Shown here piece by piece: positions 1 through 5,405 of a stretch of DNA of 7,284 nt. Source of the DNA: Gemmatimonadota bacterium (lineage in GTDB: Bacteria > Gemmatimonadota > Gemmatimonadetes > Longimicrobiales > Gaopeijiaceae); assembly GCA_002731735.1 (NCBI GenBank), contig PCCM01000008.1, positions 1-7,284 on the forward strand, in the 5' to 3' direction. Numbering within the stretch: position 1 is the stretch's first letter; every line of letters begins with the position of its first letter. The notes below the pieces were generated by a model. That model had not been told where the DNA came from, did no database searches, and was given only the letters and a program-made list of their open reading frames with translations. The position numbers and the translations under genes are program-made.

Positions 1-54
1 TCTGCTGAGATGCTCTGCTACGGAACCGCAGTAAAGTTGGAAGCTGCCTTTTAG
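1..54 (+). CDS. UPF0145 (YbjQ-like) protein, C-terminal fragment cut by window edge
   Basis: Reading from base 1 gives 17 codons ending in TAG at 52-54: SAEMLCYGTAVKLEAAF. The AEMLCYGTAV segment matches the conserved last strand of the UPF0145/YbjQ family (typically ...AEVLAYGTAVVVE...), small proteins of about 105 residues with no settled function, sometimes annotated as heavy-metal-binding. The rest of the gene lies left of the window, so whether this copy is intact cannot be told. The same C-terminal segment recurs at 222-272 in the next copy (11 of 17 residues identical), so these are tandem paralogs. Confidence 0.7.
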   Translation, partial: SAEMLCYGTAVKLEAAF

Positions 55-55
55 A

Positions 56-275
56 AAGGACGTCATGGCCATCCTGCGTAACGTAGCTGGTGGCGAAATC
101 CAAGGGTACACGAAGATGCTCGCCGAAGCCCGCGAGCGAGCGCCTCGCGGAAGACGCCTAGGCGCGGGGTGCCAACGCGGTGATCGGTTTGCGCGCCCAG
201 ACCTCCATGATCCAGAACGGTGCCGCGGAGATGCTCTGTTACGGCACGGGGGTAATAGTCGAAGCCGACGACTAG
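56..275 (+). pseudogene. degraded second UPF0145 (YbjQ-like) copy: N-terminally truncated, frameshifted, internal amber
   Basis: In the frame of ATG 65 the sequence reads MAILRNVAGGEIQGYTKMLAEARE, matching the middle of the UPF0145 family (usual form ...DIMAGLRNIVGGEIKEYTEMLAEAR...). The match extends upstream of the ATG (KDV just before it), so this ATG is an internal Met, not the original start; roughly the first 35 residues are missing. Near 137 the homology jumps to another frame: from 138 it reads ERLAEDA, then TAG at 159-161, then ARGANAVIGLRAQTSMIQ and on through NGAAEMLCYGTGVIVEADD to a TAG at 273-275. Two lesions, a small indel near 137 (a few family residues are also missing there) and the in-frame amber, therefore break what would be one domain. 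An AAAGGA at 55-60 could act as a ribosome site, but the product would switch to unrelated sequence. A single sequencing error would not explain all three defects. Confidence 0.75.
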
Positions 276-304
276 GCAGGAGATCACCGCCTGACTAGGG
301 TCGA

Positions 305-1183
305 TCAGCCGCCCGGCGGGGCGGGCACGGCCAGCGCCTCACTCGTCGCCCGATATCCTTCCTCGATGAAGAAGCGGCGCTTCTTGAAGTCGAACCCGTC
401 CGTGTCGGCGAACGCCGGAGAAACGTGCGTGAGCGGAACGCCGGTCCAGCTTTGGACGGATTCCCTTTTCTTATGGCCGGCCATCAATGAAAAAACCCTC
501 TGATGAACGGCGATCAGGCCGCCGTCCACCACGACTCGGGCATCCACGTGTGGTCCAGCACCCACATCGATTGCGATGATCCGGGTGGCCCCCATCTCCG
601 CGGCTCTCTCGATAGGAAGCATGTCCAGAACTCCCCCGTCGACGAGCATACGCTCCCCCATCTCGACCGGGGGAAAGAGAACCGGAAGGGCAGCCGATGC
701 ATGGACAGAGTCGACAAGGCCCGCGTCCTGATCGCCCTCATGACCGAACCAGACCATCTCGCCCGACGCCAAGTCCACCGCATTAACCATCAGAGGGATG
801 GTCAGCTCTTGCCAATCATCGGTCGGGAGTAGGTCCTCGATAAACTGTCGGAGTATGTCACCCCGGAACACGCTCTGAGAACGAATCCCGTTAACCCACA
901 CGGCGCGCCTGTTCACTCTCATGATGTCACGCCGTCGGAGACGTTCGCTGCGTTCCTCCATTTCCTCGACGGTTTGCCCTGCGGCGACGGCGGCTCCCAT
1001 CATCGCACCGGTACTCGTACCGATGATCCCGGCCACGGAAATGCCGGCCTCCTGAATTGCCTTCCAGGCCCCCACATGCGCGAGCCCTTTGGCGGCACCA
1101 CCACCCATGACGACCCAGGTCCCAGAAACGGCCCCTCGACCTATCCCAGACACCGCGTTAGAGTCCGTCACCGCTGCCGCCAT
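305..1183 (-). CDS. patatin-like phospholipase family protein (RssA-type)
   Basis: A 292-residue predicted serine lipid acyl hydrolase with a Ser-Asp dyad, likely cytosolic since there is no signal peptide or membrane segment. The patatin fold markers are in order: a glycine-rich oxyanion-hole loop GGGAAKG at residues 27-33 followed by LAHVGAWKAIQEAGI; the nucleophile elbow GTSTG at 55-59 with Ser57; and the DGG motif at 182-184 with Asp182 inside ERMLVDGGVLDMLPIE. ASAALPVLFPP (162-172) is also typical of bacterial RssA-like proteins. The length fits that group (about 300 residues). The oxyanion loop has Ala30 where many members have a fourth Gly, a mild variant. ATG 1183 is chosen because it is the first in-frame Met and has AGGG about 10 bases upstream; the family domain begins at residue 23, leaving a Ser/Gly/Ala-rich N-terminus. 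An out-of-frame ATG lies 4 bases upstream. The gene is transcribed away from the SUF operon, and its substrate and role are unknown. Confidence 0.9.
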   Translation of the reverse strand: MAAAVTDSNAVSGIGRGAVSGTWVVMGGGAAKGLAHVGAWKAIQEAGISVAGIIGTSTGAMMGAAVAAGQTVEEMEERSERLRRRDIMRVNRRAVWVNGIRSQSVFRGDILRQFIEDLLPTDDWQELTIPLMVNAVDLASGEMVWFGHEGDQDAGLVDSVHASAALPVLFPPVEMGERMLVDGGVLDMLPIERAAEMGATRIIAIDVGAGPHVDARVVVDGGLIAVHQRVFSLMAGHKKRESVQSWTGVPLTHVSPAFADTDGFDFKKRRFFIEEGYRATSEALAVPAPPGG

Positions 1184-1285
1184 ACATGCCGTTCCCTGGC
1201 TTGACGGTATCTCAGCGCCGGCCTAGCTTTTACGTAATAAAGAATCATTCTTGATAAGGCCCCTCGGACCAGCTTTCCCAACCGC
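1184..1285. promoter_or_regulatory. divergent intergenic region between the patatin gene and sufC
   Basis: This 102-base gap must hold the start signals for both the minus-strand patatin gene and the plus-strand SUF operon. Its right part (about 1227-1255) is clearly more AT-rich than the flanking genes. A TTGACG hexamer at 1201-1206 is 17 bases from TAGCTT at 1224-1229, but that -10 is a poor match and I do not rely on it. No good Shine-Dalgarno sequence precedes the sufC ATG at 1286; the 20 bases before it are C/T-rich. The palindrome at 1237-1255 is listed separately. Confidence 0.55.
1237..1255. promoter_or_regulatory. 19-bp near-perfect palindrome, candidate operator of the SUF operon
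   Basis: The sequence ATAAAGAATCATTCTTGAT has a perfect 6-1-6 core, AAGAAT-C-ATTCTT at 1240-1252. Including flanks, 8 of 9 base pairs match (only A1239/G1253 fails). It sits 30 bases upstream of the sufC start and about 54 bases from the patatin start, in the AT-rich part of the gap, where a repressor or activator site would be expected. The odd-spaced layout and the GAATnATTC core resemble Fur/PerR-family boxes (TGATAATnATTATCA), but only about 8 of 14 arm positions match, so the family is not established. SUF operons are commonly controlled by iron or oxidative-stress regulators (Fur, IscR, SufR). As a short AT-rich palindrome it could also arise by chance. Confidence 0.45.
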
Positions 1286-2101
1286 ATGAGTGATACATCT
1301 ATCCTTACTATTACTGGCCTTCGTGCCAAGGTCGCAGACGAAGACCTCGACATTCTCATGGGCGTGGATCTTGAGATTCGACCCGGGCAAATCCACACCA
1401 TCATGGGACCCAACGGTTCCGGAAAGAGCACTCTCGCCAAGGTGCTGGCAGGCCATCCTGACTACGAAGTCACGGGTGGTGATGTCGTCTTCAACGGCCA
1501 GTCCATCCTGGATCTCGAGCCCAATGAGCGTGCCCTCGCCGGCATGTTCCTTGCCTTTCAGTATCCCACGGAAATTCCGGGCGTTTCGATCGCGAATTTC
1601 TTGAGGACTGCATTACAGGCCCGGCTCGAGGACGGTGAAGAGGTGGACCTCTTCGACTTCCAAGAGGAACTGTTAGACCGAATGAAGCTGCTCGACATGG
1701 ATCCGGCATTCGCCGAGCGTCCCGTAAACGATGGCTTCAGTGGCGGCGAGAAGAAACGCAACGAGATCCTCCAGATGGCCGTGCTTCGCCCGACGCTGGC
1801 GCTCATGGATGAAACGGACTCGGGACTCGACATCGACGCTCTCCAGATCGTGGCAAACGGCGTGAACACGCTAAGAGAGGAGAACCCGGATATGACGGTC
1901 CTCCTGATCACGCACTACCAACGCATGCTCAACTACATCAAGCCGGATGCGGTTCACGTGATGGTCGGGGGGCGTATCGTGCGATCCGGCGGACCCGAAG
2001 TGGCCATTGCGCTGGAAGAGCAGGGATACGCCGACTGGAAGGAGCAGGACAAAGATGAAGGGCAAGAAGAGGAGCAGCAGCAGCAGGTGGTGACGGCTTA
2101 G
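1286..2101 (+). CDS. sufC: SufC, ATPase of the SufBCD iron-sulfur assembly scaffold
   Basis: A 271-residue ABC-type ATPase. SufC is soluble and drives conformational change of the SufB-SufD core during Fe-S cluster assembly. All ABC motifs are intact: Walker A GPNGSGKST at 41-49 (Lys47), Q-loop in AFQYPTEIPG (Gln92), signature FSGGEKKR at 151-158, Walker B LALMDE at 171-176 (Glu176 catalytic) running into the SufC hallmark ETDSGLDIDAL, and H-loop His210 followed by YQRMLNYIKPD, also SufC-specific. The protein is about 20 residues longer than the usual ~250: after GYADWK it ends in a charged tail of Lys, Glu, Asp and four consecutive Gln (CAG codons at 2075-2086). ATG 1286 fits the family N-terminus (LTITGLRAKV) although it has no clear Shine-Dalgarno. 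It is the first gene of the operon, 133 bases before sufB. Confidence 0.96.
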   Translation: MSDTSILTITGLRAKVADEDLDILMGVDLEIRPGQIHTIMGPNGSGKSTLAKVLAGHPDYEVTGGDVVFNGQSILDLEPNERALAGMFLAFQYPTEIPGVSIANFLRTALQARLEDGEEVDLFDFQEELLDRMKLLDMDPAFAERPVNDGFSGGEKKRNEILQMAVLRPTLALMDETDSGLDIDALQIVANGVNTLREENPDMTVLLITHYQRMLNYIKPDAVHVMVGGRIVRSGGPEVAIALEEQGYADWKEQDKDEGQEEEQQQQVVTA

Positions 2102-2144
2102 CCGAAGTCACCTGAGCAGAGAGTAGCTCATGACATAGGAGAGT

Positions 2145-2172
2145 GGTTCGTGAACATAGGTTCGTGAACATA
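2145..2172 (+). repeat. tandem 14-bp direct repeat in the sufC-sufB spacer
   Basis: GGTTCGTGAACATA occurs twice head to tail with no mismatch (2145-2158 and 2159-2172). Each unit contains the inverted repeat GTTC-GT-GAAC (2146-2155 and 2160-2169), and the junction creates GAAC-ATAG-GTTC at 2152-2163. The repeat lies 44 bases after the sufC stop and 62 bases before the sufB start. It may be a simple duplication or a paired protein-binding site. Confidence 0.8.
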
Positions 2173-2193
2173 GAAATGATTCAGCAGGTCGCT

Positions 2194-2211
2194 CTCCCGC
2201 TCTAGCGGGGG
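2194..2211 (+). other. predicted RNA hairpin between sufC and sufB
   Basis: CCCGC (2196-2200), loop TCTA, GCGGG (2205-2209) form a 5-bp GC stem, extended by T2195-G2210 (wobble) and C2194-G2211. No T-run follows, so it is not a standard intrinsic terminator. It lies 12 bases upstream of the sufB ribosome site (AGAAGGAA at 2223-2230). It could act in mRNA processing, as a stability element, or have no role. Folding energy was not computed. Confidence 0.4.
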
Positions 2212-2234
2212 CCGGCTTCAGCAGAAGGAAGACC

Positions 2235-3650
2235 ATGCCAGAAAATGAACTCGTTGAAGGGCTCGGTCTCGACGAATACCAGTACGGATTCATCGACGAT
2301 GAGGCGCACGTCTTCCGGACCAGGCCCGGCCTGAGCGAGGAAGTCGTCCGGCAGATTTCCAAGCACAAGGAGGAACCGGAGTGGATGCTCGAGTTCCGTC
2401 TGAAGGCGCTCAAGATCTACGAGTCGAAGCCGATGCCGACCTGGGGCGGGGACCTCTCGGATCTCGAGGCGACGCTCGATGAGATCTACTTCTATGTGAA
2501 GCCACAGGACCAGATGGAGCGCTCCTGGGACGACGTCCCGTCCAACATCAAGAACACGTTCGAGCGTTTGGGCATCCCCGAGGCGGAGCAGAAGCTCCTG
2601 GCTGGGGTCGGGGCGCAATACGAGTCCGAGATGGTGTACCACTCACTCAAGGAGGAGTGGGCCTCCAAGGGCGTGATCTTCGATTCGATCGAAGACGGGC
2701 TCAAGAACCATCCCGAGATCTTCCGGGAGCACTTCGCGACCGTCATTCCAGCCGCCGACAACAAGTTTGCGGCGCTCAACTCGGCCGTTTGGTCTGGGGG
2801 ATCATTCGTCTACGTTCCGAAAGGGGTTGAGCTCGAGACTCCGCTACAAGCCTATTTCCGGGTCAACCAGGAGCGTATGGGGCAGTTCGAGCGCACGATG
2901 ATCATCATGGAAGAGGGCTCCCAGGCTCACTACATCGAGGGATGCACGGCGCCAGTCTACTCCACCGACTCGTTCCACTCAGGCGTGATCGAGATCATCC
3001 TGAAAAAGGACTCGCGATTCCGGTACACGACCATTCAGAACTGGTCGAACAACATGTACAACCTCGTGACGCAGCGCGCCGTGGTGAACGAGAACGCCAC
3101 CATGGAGTGGCTAGACGGCAACCTCGGGTCCAAGCTCACTATGAAGTATCCTTCGTGTTACCTCGTGGGTGAAGGGGCACACGGGGACATCATGTCCATC
3201 GCTTATGCGAGTGACGGCCAGCACCAGGACACCGGGGGTAAGGTCGTTCACGTGGCCCCCAACACGACCTCCTCGATCACCTCGAAGTCGATCTCGAAGG
3301 GTAATGGCCGCTCGTCGTACCGGGGCCTCTGCAAGGTGTATGAGGGTGCCAACAACGCACGGTCCAACGTGGAGTGTGACGCGCTTCTCATCAATGCTAC
3401 CGCGCGCACGGATACCTATCCGTATATCGAGATCGAAGAGAAGCAAGCCACGGTCGGGCACGAGGCGACCGTCTCAAGGATCGGCGACACTCAGCTCTTC
3501 TATCTCATGAGCCGAGGCCTGACCAAAGAGGAGGCCATGGCGCTGATCGTGCGAGGATTCATCGAGCCGATCGCCAAGGAGCTTCCGCTCGAGTACGCCG
3601 TCGAGTTGAACCGGCTCATCGAGCTCGAGATGGAGGGATCGGTCGGCTGA
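2235..3650 (+). CDS. sufB: SufB, Fe-S cluster assembly scaffold subunit
   Basis: A 471-residue scaffold protein of the SufBC2D complex, where the nascent Fe-S cluster forms at the SufB/SufD interface. The family core is complete: NKFAALNSAVWSGGSFVYVPKG (176-197), EGCTAPVYSTDSFHSGVIEI (235-254), and NNARSNVECDALLIN with Cys381, matching the essential E. coli Cys405. GHEATVSRIGD follows with His409 and Glu410 (E. coli His433/Glu434). The central Cys237 in EGC corresponds to E. coli Cys254, implicated in sulfur transfer within SufB. The C-terminal LFYLMSRGLTKEEAMALIVRGFIEPI is typical. Length is normal for SufB (about 465-495). The start has a strong AGAAGGAA ribosome site 4 bases upstream. Its TGA overlaps the sufD ATG by one base (TGATG), indicating coupled translation of the two scaffold partners. 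Confidence 0.97.
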   Translation: MPENELVEGLGLDEYQYGFIDDEAHVFRTRPGLSEEVVRQISKHKEEPEWMLEFRLKALKIYESKPMPTWGGDLSDLEATLDEIYFYVKPQDQMERSWDDVPSNIKNTFERLGIPEAEQKLLAGVGAQYESEMVYHSLKEEWASKGVIFDSIEDGLKNHPEIFREHFATVIPAADNKFAALNSAVWSGGSFVYVPKGVELETPLQAYFRVNQERMGQFERTMIIMEEGSQAHYIEGCTAPVYSTDSFHSGVIEIILKKDSRFRYTTIQNWSNNMYNLVTQRAVVNENATMEWLDGNLGSKLTMKYPSCYLVGEGAHGDIMSIAYASDGQHQDTGGKVVHVAPNTTSSITSKSISKGNGRSSYRGLCKVYEGANNARSNVECDALLINATARTDTYPYIEIEEKQATVGHEATVSRIGDTQLFYLMSRGLTKEEAMALIVRGFIEPIAKELPLEYAVELNRLIELEMEGSVG

Positions 3651-5008
3651 TGTCCAGCTCCCCTCGAGCCGCGGAGGCGCCTGTTGCGGAGGAGGACACT
3701 CCCAGTTCTTTGGACGAATCAGCGGTCGAAAGTATCAGCCGGGGTGCGCCGTCGTGGTTGAGTGAGCGCAGACGTCACGCGTGGTCGGTGTTCGAAGACA
3801 CCCCCCTTCCGAGCACACGATCGGAAGAGTGGCGGTACACCGATGTCTCCCGGGTGGTGGACTTCGCCGACCTCCGGCTCGCGCCCGATGGAATGCCGGC
3901 CGAAAACGGCTCCCGCCCTGCCGGGCTCACGGCTGCCATGGAGGAAGACCTTGCGGCCTCGGGTCACGCGGTGCTGGTCGACGGCAACGTCGTGCACGTC
4001 GACCTCGATCCCGCGCTCGAGGAGCAGGGGGTCATCCTCACCTCGCTTCGGACCGCCGTAAACGAGCACGTGGGTCTTCTCGAAGAATTGCTCGCTACGG
4101 AGGTTCTGCCGCCGGAGGAGGGCAAGTTCCAGGCACTCAACGCCGCGCTCTGGTCGGACGGTGTGCTCCTCTACGTGCCCCCGAACGTGAAGCTCGATCT
4201 TCCGGTCAGGGCCACGCGCTGGCTCTCGCACGCCGGTTCGGCAGTCTTTGCGCGCACGTTGATCGTGGCCGAGCCGGGAAGCCAGGTTTCGTACGTCGAG
4301 GAATTGCTCTCGGAGGACTTCGACAAGCGAACTCTCGTTTCGTCCGCCGTAGAGGTCGTCGCGCGTGACGGAGCCCAGATACAATACGTCTCTGTTCAGC
4401 GCCTGGGCCGGGGCGTGTTTTGTCAGTCGGCACAACGGACGCTCGCCCACCGGGACTCCAAGCTCGACACCCTGAACGTGAATCTCGGCGCTTCGGTCAC
4501 CCGCCTCGACCTCAACGCTCAGCTGCTTGGAGCAGGCGCGCACAGCGAGATGCTCGGCCTCTACTTCGGGGACCAAGATCAGCACTTCGACCACAACACC
4601 AGCCAGGATCATGTGGCCCCCGACACCGGCAGCGACCTCCTTTATAAAGGCGCGCTCGATGACCGCGCCCAGGCAGCCTTCCGGGGGATCATTCGGGTAC
4701 ATCCCGACGCTCAAAGGACCGACGCGTATCAGACCAACCGAAACCTGCTGCTTTCTGACGAATGTCGAGCCAACTCGCTCCCCAACCTCGAAATCCAGGC
4801 CGACGACGTGAAGTGCTCACACGGCGCCACGGTTGGCCAACTCGATTCCGAGGCGCTCTTCTATCTTCTGAGCCGAGGGCTGAGCCGGGAGCAAGCGGAG
4901 CGTCTGGTCGTGCTGGGCTTTCTCGGAGACGTCATGGCCCGGCTGCCGCTCGGCGGAGTCGTCGAGAAGGTGACACGCGCGATCGAGCGGAAGCTCGAAC
5001 ATGTCTAA
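3650..5008 (+). CDS. sufD: SufD, Fe-S cluster assembly scaffold subunit
   Basis: A 452-residue SufB paralog that pairs with SufB and binds one SufC. The N-terminal helical part includes PLPSTRSEEWRYTDVS (52-67), a SufD hallmark, followed by the beta-helix core with GKFQALNAALWSDGVLLYVPPNV (158-180) and GLYFGDQDQHFDHNTSQDHVAPDT (303-326). The diagnostic KCSHGATVGQLD (388-399) carries Cys389 and His391, matching E. coli Cys358 and His360 at the cluster-forming interface. LFYLLSRGLSREQAERLVVLGF closes the core. It is some 30 residues longer than E. coli SufD, mostly from a Ser/Glu/Ala-rich N-terminus (1-30). The start overlaps the sufB stop; there is no strong Shine-Dalgarno, consistent with reinitiation. 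The stop overlaps the Rieske ATG in TAATG. Confidence 0.96.
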   Translation: MSSSPRAAEAPVAEEDTPSSLDESAVESISRGAPSWLSERRRHAWSVFEDTPLPSTRSEEWRYTDVSRVVDFADLRLAPDGMPAENGSRPAGLTAAMEEDLAASGHAVLVDGNVVHVDLDPALEEQGVILTSLRTAVNEHVGLLEELLATEVLPPEEGKFQALNAALWSDGVLLYVPPNVKLDLPVRATRWLSHAGSAVFARTLIVAEPGSQVSYVEELLSEDFDKRTLVSSAVEVVARDGAQIQYVSVQRLGRGVFCQSAQRTLAHRDSKLDTLNVNLGASVTRLDLNAQLLGAGAHSEMLGLYFGDQDQHFDHNTSQDHVAPDTGSDLLYKGALDDRAQAAFRGIIRVHPDAQRTDAYQTNRNLLLSDECRANSLPNLEIQADDVKCSHGATVGQLDSEALFYLLSRGLSREQAERLVVLGFLGDVMARLPLGGVVEKVTRAIERKLEHV

Positions 5009-5340
5009 TGGAGGCTGACGGAGAGGAGGGCGACGGAACGTGGGTGAAGGTCGCCGACCTCAGCGAATGCCCGCCAGGCAACCTGTTGGAGGTCGAGGCG
5101 GGGCGGGAACGCATCGTTCTGGCCAACGTCGACGGCGATGTTTATGCGCTCCAGAATCGTTGCTCACATCAGGATCTTCCCCTCTCGGACGGAGAACTGG
5201 AAGGGGATCGATTGGAGTGCTTGTACCACGGCGCTAGGTTTGACGTGTGCACGGGAAAGGCCGTCGGGCTTCCGGCTATCAAGCCCGTACTGAGCTACGA
5301 CGTCCAGATCCGGGGCCAAGAAATCTTCGTCCAGATCTAG
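5008..5340 (+). CDS. Rieske [2Fe-2S] ferredoxin encoded within the SUF operon
   Basis: A 110-residue stand-alone Rieske protein of the nitrite-reductase-small-subunit/biphenyl-dioxygenase ferredoxin type. The cluster ligands are all present: Cys52-Ser-His54 and Cys71-Leu-Tyr-His74 with 16 residues between His54 and Cys71, as expected for two Cys and two His ligands. The fold order is WVKVADLSECPPG, the Rieske boxes NRCSHQDLPLSDGELEGD and CLYHGARFDVCTGKAVGLPA, then VQIRGQEIFVQ. No signal peptide, so cytosolic. ATG 5008 overlaps the sufD stop and implies coupling; an open frame continues upstream inside sufD but is the wrong frame for that gene and not part of this protein. GTG 5044, 13 bases after a GAGGAGGG, is a less likely alternative start. 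Rieske genes occur in SUF operons of several non-proteobacterial lineages. Electron transfer for cluster assembly is a reasonable guess, not shown. Confidence 0.93.
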   Translation: MEADGEEGDGTWVKVADLSECPPGNLLEVEAGRERIVLANVDGDVYALQNRCSHQDLPLSDGELEGDRLECLYHGARFDVCTGKAVGLPAIKPVLSYDVQIRGQEIFVQI

Positions 5341-5405
5341 CGTGGTGTCACAGAAGTGTGCGGGCCCACGCATAGAGGCCTGTCGTAGAAGTGAGGTGAA
5401 CTGAC

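Noticed and set aside
305..330. GC-rich hairpin near the convergent ends of the UPF0145 remnant and the patatin gene as a terminator
   Set aside because: The stem CCGCC/GGCGG has almost no loop, no T-run follows on either strand, and it lies within patatin codons.
503..832. A 109-codon plus-strand frame opposite the patatin gene
   Set aside because: It is antisense to conserved patatin motifs, including the DGG region, and has no family features of its own.
1201..1229. TTGACG-N17-TAGCTT as a sigma-70 promoter for sufC
   Set aside because: The -35 is good, but the -10 matches only 3 of 6 bases; not strong enough to list as a promoter.
2143..2205. Possible leader peptides in the sufC-sufB spacer (GTG 2143 or ATG 2176 to TAG 2203-2205, last residues MIQQVALPL; also a 5-codon frame from GTG 2150 to TGA 2165-2167)
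   Set aside because: The ATG and the first GTG have no properly spaced ribosome site, the frames are very short, and there is no attenuator-like arrangement or amino-acid bias to suggest control.
3719..4714. A 331-codon open frame on the minus strand opposite sufD
   Set aside because: It lies wholly antisense to a well-conserved sufD, has no recognisable domain, is rich in Arg/Gly/Val/Glu, and is the expected shadow of GC-rich codon bias.
4762..5007. N-terminal extension of the Rieske frame into sufD (start at 4762)
   Set aside because: The extension is Arg/Gly/Ala-rich out-of-frame sufD sequence. The Rieske family starts near residue 10 after ATG 5008, which also overlaps the sufD stop in a coupling junction.
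5341..5405. A promoter or terminator between the Rieske gene and sufS
   Set aside because: Only 65 bases, with no convincing -35/-10 pair and no stem followed by a T-run; the only clear signal is the sufS ribosome site at 5393-5399.
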